Below, one piece after another: positions 24,417 to 32,375 of a stretch of 64,000 bases of DNA. The notes below the pieces were generated by a model that was not told where the DNA came from, did no database searches, and saw only the letters and a program-made list of their open reading frames with translations. Each line of letters opens with the position of its first letter. Position 1 is the first letter of the stretch. Made by a program: the position numbers and the translations under genes. This DNA is from an uncultured Odoribacter sp. (GTDB taxonomy: Bacteria > Bacteroidota > Bacteroidia > Bacteroidales > Marinifilaceae): positions 121,124 to 185,123 of the forward strand of contig CAJTSF010000003.1 in NCBI GenBank assembly GCA_910578985.1. Direction: 5' to 3'.

Positions 24417-25271
24417 ATGCCAAATATTAATCAATACAAGCGAGTCGTTGGAGAAGTATGCAGACTCCACGCTCAAGAGAAGGATAAACAATACGAGAAC
24501 CGTCGTTTGTTTGAAAAAACTGCACTTAATAGCCTTCAAACATTAATTGCCTTGCATCGTAAGGAAAATGAAATATTTTGTCGTGAATACATTGTTCCAT
24601 TTGTGGAGAAATATCCCTTTTTGAATGACAATTCATCATTGGCTGTTATTGAAAAATTGTATCACGAAAATTATCATTCATTGTTTTTGAAATATATTTG
24701 GAGTAGCCAAAGACCGTTTGGATGTAGAATGTTTGCTGATTTTTTAAAAGAGATAGACATTGATGAGTGGTGGGTGAAGGCAGTACGGAAAAATGACTAC
24801 TGGATAGAATGCGAACATTGTATCAAAGATTCCAAAGAACAACTGTTGAATCGCAAACGCATTGATTTATTTTTTATAGATGAAGTCAATAACTGGGTGA
24901 TTGTGATTGAAAATAAAATCAATTCGGAGGTCCGTTTTTACTCCGATGGAAAACATACGCAATTGAATGCTTGTCAGAAATATTGCCGGAAGAATCGCAA
25001 ATTCCGTGATTATAAGACGCTCCATATACTTTTGAGTTATAATAAGAAAAATGCCTCCTATATCGAAGATTCGGGTGATTGGCAAAATGCCGACTATTAT
25101 CAGGTATTCAAATCATTATTGAAATACACGTTGGAAGATGCCATTATTACCGACTATGCCAAAACCCTGTTTGCCATATTGTTCCCTCAGAAAAATTTGA
25201 ATGAAGCCGTTAGCGATTTATTGCATCGCAATGCCTGGTTTTATCATCATGTCATATCAAAACTTCAATAA
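24417..25271 (+). CDS. PD-(D/E)XK nuclease family protein (copy B)
   Basis: A 284-residue paralogue of the gene at 826-1680. The catalytic set D150, E165, K167 and the following Q182 are unchanged, so both copies should be active if either is. All 13 amino-acid differences fall in residues 11-129, the helical N-terminal part; several are drastic (R12G, G114D, G117E, R129W, numbered copy A to copy B), which could mean altered specificity or relaxed constraint. The start ATG follows a run of T with no recognisable Shine-Dalgarno, and the 13 bases before that run are complementary to the leader hairpin. The partner gene starts 2 nt after its stop. Confidence 0.8.
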   Translation: MPNINQYKRVVGEVCRLHAQEKDKQYENRRLFEKTALNSLQTLIALHRKENEIFCREYIVPFVEKYPFLNDNSSLAVIEKLYHENYHSLFLKYIWSSQRPFGCRMFADFLKEIDIDEWWVKAVRKNDYWIECEHCIKDSKEQLLNRKRIDLFFIDEVNNWVIVIENKINSEVRFYSDGKHTQLNACQKYCRKNRKFRDYKTLHILLSYNKKNASYIEDSGDWQNADYYQVFKSLLKYTLEDAIITDYAKTLFAILFPQKNLNEAVSDLLHRNAWFYHHVISKLQ

Positions 25272-25273
25272 TC

Positions 25274-25858
25274 ATGGAAAAAATCTCAGAATTAAACAAG
25301 AAATGCTTGTCTAACATGCCCATATTATTAGACTCCATAAAAATGACTTTAGACACCTTAAAAGAAGAGTTTTCGGATATTTACAAAAAAATGAACGAGT
25401 TTCTGGAAAAGCAATGTACATCGACAAAATACACGGTTTCGCCACGTGATAAGATAAATGGAAATATCTATCTTTTTACCGATGATTACAAAAAACATCA
25501 TCTGGATTATATGGATTTATTGGCGAAACTGACTTGCAGAAAAGTCATAGAATATACTTACAGAAAATCCTATTTCAGTTTTTCCATTGAGTTCGGATAT
25601 TGGTGTGATGAAGAACAGAATGTGATTTACTTTCAAATGCAAGAAGAAACAGATGAATCAAAAAGCTTGTTGACAGAAAAAATTTGGGATGAAATCAAAC
25701 AAACCATTCCAAAAACTTGGGGAAGTGATTTGTATACACATGGTATTTGTATCCAATTCGATATAGACGATACATTATCTATTGAAAAAATCAAAGAATG
25801 TTTTGCGGACTTTAAAGAGTATATTTTGAAACCAGTATTCGGTAAGTTGTCTATTTAA
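25274..25858 (+). CDS. Unknown protein, partner of PD-(D/E)XK nuclease (copy B)
   Basis: The second copy of the 194-residue unknown protein. The first 87 residues equal those of copy A; afterwards nine positions differ, mostly conservatively, and both copies keep the same length and the ending KPVFGKLSI. No domain is recognised. It is followed after 14 bp by a lipoprotein gene on the same strand, whereas copy A is followed by the MoxR-like fragment; the pair is thus the constant unit and the neighbours change. A toxin-antitoxin or nuclease-with-regulator arrangement fits the tight spacing but is only an inference. Confidence 0.75.
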   Translation: MEKISELNKKCLSNMPILLDSIKMTLDTLKEEFSDIYKKMNEFLEKQCTSTKYTVSPRDKINGNIYLFTDDYKKHHLDYMDLLAKLTCRKVIEYTYRKSYFSFSIEFGYWCDEEQNVIYFQMQEETDESKSLLTEKIWDEIKQTIPKTWGSDLYTHGICIQFDIDDTLSIEKIKECFADFKEYILKPVFGKLSI

Positions 25859-25872
25859 TAGGATTAGTAATT

Positions 25873-27711
25873 ATGAAAGCAATAATCAGATTCATCGTTT
25901 TAGTTTTTATGTCGGGGTTTTTGTCGGCTTGTGACAATAGTGGTAAACTATGGGAAAAAATCGGAGGGATAGAGATACGCTTGACAGCCCTTGAGCAACA
26001 ATGCAAAGAATTGAATGCAAATATTTCATCCATACAGGTGGTGATGGACGCTTTACAGGAAAACGATTACATTACGGGTGTTTCTGTTGTGTTGGAAGAT
26101 GGTAGGGAAGTGGGCTATAAGATTAGTTTTTATTCTCATCCTGCCGTGACGATTTTCCACGGTAAAAGCAATACCGGTCGTGCTCCTGTCATAGGAGTGA
26201 AATTGGCGGATGACGGATGTTATTATTGGACGCAGAAGTCGGACGACGGACAAATCACCTGGATTTTGGATGAGTATGGGAACAAATTGAAAGTTGCTGG
26301 TTCGGATGGACAAAATGTATTGGTAATTCCTCAATTGAAAATAGAAAACGGTCAGTGGATGTTATCTGTTGATGGAGGAGCCACATGGGAAAGTTTGGGG
26401 AGCGCTCAAGGAGATTCCTTTTTTGCTGGCATAAAGGATGAGGAAGACCGATTGATTTTAGAATTGTGGGATGGGTCAAAGATTGAATTGTCTAAAAAAC
26501 AGAATTTTTCATTTGTGTTGGATAAGACATGTATTTCGAATGTATATCCCGATATTCCTTATGAAATAAATTATATCATTACGGTAGCGGAAAATCAAAG
26601 TATGCAAATTGAAACAATAGGGTTTGATGGATGCGAAGCGATTGTACAACCTATAAATGCCCAAAGTGGAAAGATTGTGGTTACACCTTCATCCGAAACT
26701 ACTGAAGGGAAAGTAATGGTATTTGCTACCAATGAGAAAGGAGAGGTTTGTATGCAAACCATTCACTTAAAAATGGCAATTGTTATTACGGTGAATGCCT
26801 GGGCGAAGTTTGCGGATTTTCAAGGAAAAATCTCCGCCGGGCAAAGCGGAACGCCCGCTTTTGAGTATAAACGCGAGAATGCCTCCAATTGGACGCGTCT
26901 GGAGGCAGAGGTAAACGGAAACAGTTTTACTGCCAAGGCGACGGGATTACGTGCCCGTACAGCTTATCTGGTGCGTCCCGTGTTCGGAGAAGAACCGGGC
27001 GAGGAGGTGCCTTTCACCACCGAAGCGGCGGAGCAGATTCCTTACAGCAATTTCGATTTGTGGTATATGGACGGCAAGGCTCCGTATGTAGGAGAGGAAG
27101 GCGTGCAGACATGGGACTCCGGGAACAAGGGCGGGGCAGGTTTCGGCGTCATACCGACCACGGAAGAAAAGAGCGATAAAATCAAAGGTTCCGCTGCCCG
27201 CTTGCAGTCCAAGTATATGGTGAAGTTCGCGTCGGGTAGCCTTTTTACCGGTCAGTTCGTGAAATTGAAGGGTATGAATGCCCTATTGGATTTCGGTATT
27301 CCTTACACTTGCCGTCCGACGACGCTGAAAGGGTATTACAAATACAAGACCTCTCCGGTCACCTACTTCGGGAAAAACGACAGGTTCAAATTTCTGGACG
27401 GAACAAATGACAGTTGCCATATTTATGTGGCTTTGTGCGACTGGACGGAACCGTTCCATTCGGATTTGGGCGAGGAGATTTTTGCAGATTACAGCGAGAA
27501 AAACTCTTCCATTATCGCCTACGGGGAATTGAAGAACGACCGCACAATGAACAATTACGAGGAGTTCACCATCGATATCAAATATCGGGATGTTACCCGC
27601 ACGCCTAAATACATCGTGATTGTGGCTTCTTCGAGCAAATACGGCGATTACTTTGCCGGCGGAGAGGGAAGCACCTTGTGGATTGACGAATTCGAGTTGG
27701 GTTTTGATTAG
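25873..27711 (+). CDS. Mosaic lipoprotein: DUF4988-like N-terminus with PCMD-type C-terminus
   Basis: A 612-residue secreted lipoprotein. The signal peptide ends in GFLSAC; a short coiled coil (EIRLTALEQQCKELNANIS) and a repeat-like region with GVKLADDGCYYWTQ and GQWMLSVDGGATWE follow, as in the DUF4988 type of Bacteroidales lipoproteins. Residues from about 395 on (YSNFDLWYMDGKAPYVGEE onward, to the end) resemble the putative carbohydrate metabolism domain PCMD. Base composition changes inside the gene near 26790: about 40% GC in a sampled line before, about 55% after. The 5' half thus matches the AT-rich block upstream and the 3' half the core genome, suggesting recombination within the gene. 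Ligand unknown. Confidence 0.75.
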   Translation: MKAIIRFIVLVFMSGFLSACDNSGKLWEKIGGIEIRLTALEQQCKELNANISSIQVVMDALQENDYITGVSVVLEDGREVGYKISFYSHPAVTIFHGKSNTGRAPVIGVKLADDGCYYWTQKSDDGQITWILDEYGNKLKVAGSDGQNVLVIPQLKIENGQWMLSVDGGATWESLGSAQGDSFFAGIKDEEDRLILELWDGSKIELSKKQNFSFVLDKTCISNVYPDIPYEINYIITVAENQSMQIETIGFDGCEAIVQPINAQSGKIVVTPSSETTEGKVMVFATNEKGEVCMQTIHLKMAIVITVNAWAKFADFQGKISAGQSGTPAFEYKRENASNWTRLEAEVNGNSFTAKATGLRARTAYLVRPVFGEEPGEEVPFTTEAAEQIPYSNFDLWYMDGKAPYVGEEGVQTWDSGNKGGAGFGVIPTTEEKSDKIKGSAARLQSKYMVKFASGSLFTGQFVKLKGMNALLDFGIPYTCRPTTLKGYYKYKTSPVTYFGKNDRFKFLDGTNDSCHIYVALCDWTEPFHSDLGEEIFADYSEKNSSIIAYGELKNDRTMNNYEEFTIDIKYRDVTRTPKYIVIVASSSKYGDYFAGGEGSTLWIDEFELGFD

Positions 27712-27745
27712 CTTTTAAATTGTTTGTAATTAAAATAATTAGGAA

Positions 27746-27766
27746 GCGGGGCGGTACTTGCCCCGC
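27746..27766 (+). terminator. Hairpin after mosaic lipoprotein gene
   Basis: GCGGGGC and GCCCCGC form a 7-bp stem with a 7-nt loop 35 bp after the stop. The following T run is poor (ATCTTG), so termination may be weak. Confidence 0.45.
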
Positions 27767-28163
27767 ATCTTGATTACATTATAGGTTTGCGTTGAGTTTT
27801 ATATTTTCTTCTCTCTATTGTCATTATTTCCGGATAAAGCGTGTATCCATGCATCGTCCGTAGGATGGCGGACGTATCCATGAACACATTGGCGTGGGTT
27901 TTGTTACTTGTTTTATAGAAAAACGTTTGAGCTTAACAATGTAAAAACTTTGATATTACGTTTATGCCCCGGATAAAATCACGATAGAAATACATAAGTT
28001 TTCCGATTTGTATAATATTGATGTTGTTATAGAATTGAAAGACAGTAGATTCGTGTTAGCCAATCAGAGACTTATTCCGAATCGTTAGAATTTGTTTATG
28101 GAGCGCAACTGAATAATTTGAATATCGATTTATTCACTTTACTTGCAGGCTTTTTGGAAGCAG
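27767..28163. other. AT-rich intergenic stretch, possible decayed gene
   Basis: No intact gene is visible. At 27841-27890 a 9-bp direct repeat GTATCCATG flanks a small hairpin (CGTCC/GGACG). From about 27990 to 28160 short protein-like segments occur in shifting plus-strand frames (one reads NIDVVIELKDSRFVLANQRL before a stop), which may be remnants of a lost gene. A strong terminator closes the stretch. Confidence 0.3.
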
Positions 28164-28194
28164 GGTGCGCCGGAATGAACGGCGCACCTTTTTT
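28164..28194 (+). terminator. Strong Rho-independent terminator without an intact gene upstream
   Basis: GGTGCGCC and GGCGCACC form a perfect 8-bp stem with a 9-nt loop followed by six T. It is about 450 bp beyond the last plus-strand gene, which suggests that a gene or small RNA once occupied, or still occupies, the gap. Confidence 0.75.
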
Positions 28195-28209
28195 GTTTGC
28201 TTTCCTCTT

Positions 28210-28362
28210 CGTCTCCTCTCATACACTACTCCCACTCCTCCCATAGCCCACGGGATGCTTGTAATTGTCTTCCGCTATGGTTTTTCCTATGGTTTTATAG
28301 CGTAAAGCATAGCGAAAGCATACGGGAAGCATCGCGCAGGGTATGGGAGGAGTTAGAGAGGA
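28210..28362. repeat. Nested palindromic element built from ctatgg/ccatag words
   Basis: Arms CTCCTCCCATA (28235-28245) and TATGGGAGGAG (28342-28352) pair perfectly; inside them GATGCTT (28254-28260) pairs with AAGCATC (28327-28333) and CGCTATG (28273-28279) with CATAGCG (28308-28314). The word ctatgg or its complement recurs several times. It lies between the terminator and the end of the BASS transporter gene. No coding function is seen. Confidence 0.7.
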
Positions 28363-28483
28363 GCAGGAGGGGAGGCAGAGGTGGTCTGCATTCGATGAGT
28401 CCGGGGGAGAGGCCGTAGCGGATGGCTTCGGTGACGCGGCGGAATTTGCCGTCCACTTTTGCCCCGCATTCGTTTCCCAAGTC

Positions 28484-29353
28484 TTATAGTATGGTTACGG
28501 ATTTTGTTTTTCCAAAGTGGTGCACGTACAGCAGGAGGAAGACATTCATCAATAGCGCGTAGATGATGGCGGGGATGGCCATTTCGCCGCTGTTGAAAAT
28601 GAAGGGGGAGGTGGCGATGGCAATGGCTTGGGCGGCGTTTTGCATGCCGACCTCGATGACGATGGTTCGGCGGACGGGGAGGGGGAAGCCGCCGGTTTTG
28701 GCGAGGAGCGAGCTGCAGAGCATGGCGAGCAGGATGAGGGCGGCGGCAGCCATGCCGAGCACGGCGAAGTTGTCGAAGATTTCGCGGGTATATTGCAGGA
28801 AAAAGATGAATGCCAGAAGCATCAGAGCGGGGAAGGCGGCTTTGCCCAGCACACGGTTCACCTTGCTTGCGGCGGCGGGGAAGAAGTGGCGGCAGAGGAC
28901 GCCGAGCAGGAGCGGCGCGAACAGGAGCACGAGGTTCTGGACGATGAGTTTGCCCACGGGGAGGCGGATGGTCATGCCGGATTGGTCGGAGACGAATCGC
29001 ACGACAAATTCCATGATGACCGGCAGGGTGAACAGTGTGATGATGCTGCTGCAGGCTGTGAGGGTGACGGAGAGCGCCACGTCGCCCTTGGCGAGCATGG
29101 AAAATACGTTGGAGGAGCTTCCGCCCGGACAGCAGGCGATGAGCACTAACCCCATGAAGTAGACGGGAGGCAGGCGGAACGCCCATGCCAGGGCGAAGGC
29201 GATGGCGGGCAGCAGGATGATTTGCCCGATCATCCCGAAAAGCACGCCCTGCGGGTTCCGTGCTACATTGGCGAACGATTGGCGGTTCAGGTCCGTTCCC
29301 AACAGGAACATCAGGGCAATCAGTATGGGCATCACAATCCAAATCGTATTCAT
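28484..29353 (-). CDS. Bile acid:sodium symporter (BASS/SBF) family transporter
   Basis: A 289-residue inner membrane protein with nine to ten predicted hydrophobic helices. The two signature sites of the family are present: CCPGGSSSNVFS near residue 90 in the first crossover helix and EVGMQNAAQAIAIA near residue 238 in the second. Bacterial members carry bile acids, pantoate, pyruvate or other organic anions with sodium; the substrate here cannot be told. It begins close to the promoter of the divergent DJ-1 gene and ends next to a palindromic element. Confidence 0.88.
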   Translation of the reverse strand: MNTIWIVMPILIALMFLLGTDLNRQSFANVARNPQGVLFGMIGQIILLPAIAFALAWAFRLPPVYFMGLVLIACCPGGSSSNVFSMLAKGDVALSVTLTACSSIITLFTLPVIMEFVVRFVSDQSGMTIRLPVGKLIVQNLVLLFAPLLLGVLCRHFFPAAASKVNRVLGKAAFPALMLLAFIFFLQYTREIFDNFAVLGMAAAALILLAMLCSSLLAKTGGFPLPVRRTIVIEVGMQNAAQAIAIATSPFIFNSGEMAIPAIIYALLMNVFLLLYVHHFGKTKSVTIL

Positions 29354-29417
29354 CTCTTGCTTTTTTGAAAGTTCGGGTGCAAAGATAGGGAACGGGATGG
29401 AAAAGCGGTACGCGGAG

Positions 29418-29448
29418 TTGGATTTTTCCGCAGAAAAGCGTAGATTTG
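29418..29448 (+). promoter_or_regulatory. Promoter of DJ-1 family gene
   Basis: TTG at 29418-29420, 20 nt, then TAGATTTG at 29441-29448, a full consensus match. The start codon is 24 bp downstream. Confidence 0.7.
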
Positions 29449-29472
29449 GACAATAAATTAAATCGAATGACT

Positions 29473-30024
29473 ATGAGCAAGACTTATCTTTTTTTGGCAG
29501 AGGGATTTGAGGATATTGAAGCGTTGGCGGTGGTGGACGTGTTGCGGCGCGGGGGTGTGGAGGTGCGTACGGTGTCGGTGATGGAGGGGTTGGAGGTGCG
29601 GAGTGCGCACGGGGTAACGGTATGGGCGGATGTGATGTTGGGAGAGGTGAAGGGGGAGGAGGCGGAGTGTTTGGTATTCCCGGGCGGGATGCCGGGGGCG
29701 GCGAATTTGGCAGCATGCGCACCATTGATGGAGTGGATGCAGCGGCATTACGAGGCGGGAGGGATGGTGGCGGCGATATGTGCGGCGCCGGCGTTGGTGC
29801 TGGGAAGGCTGAAAGCGGGGCGGAGGCTGCGGATGACGTGCTACCCGGGCTTCGAGGAGCATTTGCCGGAGGCGGAGGTGACGGCGGAAGGGGTGGTCGT
29901 GGATGGGAATGTGATTACCGGCAAGGGACCGGGGTTTGCGATTCCTTTCGGGTTGGAGGTGTTGGAGCGGTTGCGTTCGGCGGAGATGGCGCGTGAGGTG
30001 GCGGCGGGGATGCTGCTGGCTTGA
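29473..30024 (+). CDS. DJ-1/PfpI family protein
   Basis: A 183-residue cytosolic protein of the DJ-1/YajL/ThiJ group. The N-terminal FLAEGFEDIEALAVVDVLRR carries the glutamate that contacts the active-site thiol, and AAICAAPALVLG holds the nucleophilic cysteine on its elbow near residue 105. The family includes chaperones and glyoxalase or deglycase-like enzymes that protect against oxidation and methylglyoxal damage; which applies is unknown. The ATG at 29473 is chosen because it follows the promoter at normal distance. The gene is notably rich in G on the coding strand. It stands alone. Confidence 0.9.
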   Translation: MSKTYLFLAEGFEDIEALAVVDVLRRGGVEVRTVSVMEGLEVRSAHGVTVWADVMLGEVKGEEAECLVFPGGMPGAANLAACAPLMEWMQRHYEAGGMVAAICAAPALVLGRLKAGRRLRMTCYPGFEEHLPEAEVTAEGVVVDGNVITGKGPGFAIPFGLEVLERLRSAEMAREVAAGMLLA

Positions 30025-30048
30025 GAGGGGATTTTGTCCGAGAGAATT

Positions 30049-30552
30049 TTACATAATGATAAACCCGCCGGCGGGGTGTTTGCCGACCCATGAGCAAGCC
30101 CACCGTCCGGTGCGGTTGATGTCGTACACGCGGGTGAAGAACCCGGGGGCGCCGATGAGACGTTCCACGCATGCCCAGGAGGTGTCCCGTTTGATAAAGT
30201 CGAGGATTTCCTCTTCGATGCCGGATTGGTCTTCGCCGGTTTCGGCGCCGATGCGGTCTTCCATGTCGCAGACGGCTTCATAGACTTCGTTGCCGATGGC
30301 GAGGGAAACGGCTTCGAATACGGCGTCGAGGTGCGCTTCGTCCATTTGTTTCAAGGCTTTTTGTTCGAGGGCGGCACTGTTGCGCCCCCACACTTCCATG
30401 GTCTGTTGTCCGTGGGTGTCGCAGGCTTCCCATACGGTGTCCACCACCCAATATTTTTCAGAGGGGGCACCGACGTTTTTTAGCCATTCGACGGTTTTGA
30501 TTTCTTCGATGAATCGGTCGAGGGTTACCTGTTGTTGTGTGGTCCAAAGCAT
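30049..30552 (-). CDS. Conserved hypothetical protein
   Basis: A 167-residue soluble acidic protein that I do not recognise. It is predicted mostly helical with a central stretch rich in Glu and Asp (EAVCDMEDRIGAETGEDQSG) and a C-terminal part rich in aromatics and glycine (TRVYDINRTGRWACSW). No signal peptide, membrane segment or known catalytic motif is seen. It is convergent with the DJ-1 gene (25 bp apart) and lies 39 bp upstream of the end of the Hdr-like operon in divergent context with nothing obvious in common. Confidence 0.65.
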   Translation of the reverse strand: MLWTTQQQVTLDRFIEEIKTVEWLKNVGAPSEKYWVVDTVWEACDTHGQQTMEVWGRNSAALEQKALKQMDEAHLDAVFEAVSLAIGNEVYEAVCDMEDRIGAETGEDQSGIEEEILDFIKRDTSWACVERLIGAPGFFTRVYDINRTGRWACSWVGKHPAGGFIIM

Positions 30553-30591
30553 GGTTGTTCGTGTGTTGAGTCCGATGCAAAGATAATCATT

Positions 30592-32364
30592 TTAACAATT
30601 TTCCGCCACGATTTCCGCCAGGTCTTTGACGGGGACGGGGGTGTCGTTTTTGCCGAAGGTCTTTTTACAGAGCGGGCAGGCAGTGACCAGCAGGTCGGGG
30701 CGGTAGGCGAGGTAGGTGTCGAGGGTGTTTTTCGCCAGGGCGGTGCGTTGTTCGGGGGTGATGACGGTGTTGGCGAGGGAGCCGCCGCAACAGAGGGAGC
30801 GGTGGTCGTCGAGGGCGGTGTCCTGGAGGTGGCTGACGGCGTGAAGCACGGCTTTCGGGGCGGCGTACACTCCGCTGCCGCGTCCCAGTTCGCAGGGGGA
30901 GTGGAAGACGGTCTTGAGGTCGCTCCTGCGGGGCTGGAGGAGGCGTGCCTCGATGAGCCGGCTGATGTATTCGCTGTGGTGCAGGACGGGGATGTCCAGC
31001 CCGTAGTTTTCCTTGAAGGTCTTGTAGCAGATGGGGCAGGAGGTGACGAGCAGTTCGGCGCCGGAGGCTTGGATGGCGGCTTTGTTCTTTGCCATGAGGA
31101 CGGAAGCCGTGCCGCGGTTGCCGGAGAGGAGCATGGGGCGTCCGCAGCAGATGCCCCCTTGTTCGTCGATGAAGGTGTAGTCTATGCCCGCCTTGTCGAA
31201 GAGGGCGCACATGGAACGGGTGACGCCCGGAGTCAGTTGTCCCATGCAGCCGGCGAAGTAGGCGACGCGGGTGCGGGAGAGAGAGGGAACGGGTGTGGGG
31301 ATGTAAGCGTAAGTTTCTTTAGTGATATGCGATCGGTCGGGACGTTGTGTGAGGCGCAGGGCGTTCAGTCGCAGGTCTACGGGGCAGGCTTCTTCGCAGC
31401 GCCCGCACAGGAGGCAGTTGTTGTCGGCTGTGGAATGGTCTTGTCCGTGGCGTATCTTCCGGAGGAAATAGACGGGTTGGGTGTCCCGGATGTTCAGGAC
31501 GGAACCTAACTGGCAGCGGTCGAGGCAGATGCCGCATCGGGAGCAGGCATAGAGCTGGAAACGGCTAAAGGCGTTGAAGGTGTCGCCTTGCCGGATGCCC
31601 CAGTTTTTGAGGAGAATGTAAACCATCTCCGTGGGGATGTGCATGTAGCGGGAGAAGGGCAGGAGCACGAAGAACAGCCCCAGCGTGGAGGAGTAAGCCC
31701 ACCAGGCGGGGTAGAAGAGTTGGTCCACGGGAAGGAAGCGGCTGAGAAGTTCACCGGCGGATTGGGTGAGGAACCCGCCGCCGCCCCGCAGTGCGGCGGT
31801 AAAGCTTTCGGCAAGGAAGCGCAATGGGAAGATGAGCCACAGGGTGGTGAGTATCAGGCGGTCGAAGGGACGGTGGTTGGTGGTGCGCCTCATGCCGAGC
31901 AACCGGGAGTACAGGCGTTTCAACCATGCCAGCAACAGCCCGGAGAGAATCGTCAGCAGGACAAGATCCATCAGGAAGGCGAACACGCGGCTACCGGGAA
32001 AGTCTGCTCCGGCGGGATGGAAGAAGCGGAAAAAGATGGCGTAATAGGGCGGGTTGGTCCAGCTGGGGTGGTAGGTGACCGATTCGATTTTTCCGATGAC
32101 GATGAGGAGAAACCAGCCCAGACCGAAGCACATGTGCATATAGCCGAGGAAGGGGTGGGTGCGGAATATCTTATGGTGCACGAGGCATTCCATGAATATC
32201 TCTTTCCCGGCTTTCAGGGTTTTGCGGGAGAGGATGTTTTTCCGGATGGTGCGCCTGTCCCGGGGCGGGAAACTGCGTATCCAGCGGATGTAGGTCACCG
32301 CCAAGTAAATCAGCAGGGCGGACATTCCGAGCGTGAAGGGCAATACAAATGGGTCGTAGTACAT
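30592..32364 (-). CDS. HdrD/E-like membrane-bound iron-sulfur oxidoreductase subunit
   Basis: A 590-residue fusion. The first 270 residues form several membrane helices of the NarI/HdrE cytochrome b type (for example YMHMCFGLGWFLLIVIGK), with histidines suited to bind heme. Then follow two [4Fe-4S] ferredoxin motifs (CSRCGICLDRCQLG and CLLCGRCEEACP) and two CCG domains of the HdrD/GlpC type (CCGRPML with CPICYKTF, and CCGGSLAN with CPLCKKTF). Such proteins pass electrons between the membrane quinone pool and soluble flavin or iron-sulfur partners. It ends a five-gene operon whose other members resemble HdrC, HdrB, HdrA and a small ferredoxin. The ATG at 32364 (MYYDPFVLP) is the first plausible start. 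Confidence 0.85.
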   Translation of the reverse strand: MYYDPFVLPFTLGMSALLIYLAVTYIRWIRSFPPRDRRTIRKNILSRKTLKAGKEIFMECLVHHKIFRTHPFLGYMHMCFGLGWFLLIVIGKIESVTYHPSWTNPPYYAIFFRFFHPAGADFPGSRVFAFLMDLVLLTILSGLLLAWLKRLYSRLLGMRRTTNHRPFDRLILTTLWLIFPLRFLAESFTAALRGGGGFLTQSAGELLSRFLPVDQLFYPAWWAYSSTLGLFFVLLPFSRYMHIPTEMVYILLKNWGIRQGDTFNAFSRFQLYACSRCGICLDRCQLGSVLNIRDTQPVYFLRKIRHGQDHSTADNNCLLCGRCEEACPVDLRLNALRLTQRPDRSHITKETYAYIPTPVPSLSRTRVAYFAGCMGQLTPGVTRSMCALFDKAGIDYTFIDEQGGICCGRPMLLSGNRGTASVLMAKNKAAIQASGAELLVTSCPICYKTFKENYGLDIPVLHHSEYISRLIEARLLQPRRSDLKTVFHSPCELGRGSGVYAAPKAVLHAVSHLQDTALDDHRSLCCGGSLANTVITPEQRTALAKNTLDTYLAYRPDLLVTACPLCKKTFGKNDTPVPVKDLAEIVAENC

Positions 32365-32375
32365 GGCGGGTGCGG

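Larger units (their letters stand above)
24181..25858 (+). repeat. Inverted duplication, right arm (leader plus two genes)
   Basis: This is the counterpart of 239-1914 in opposite orientation. The 702-bp tract 24834-25535 is identical in both copies; the leader and outer coding parts have diverged, with paired substitutions in the leader stems. Similarity ends within about ten bases of the stop at 25858. Confidence 0.85.
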
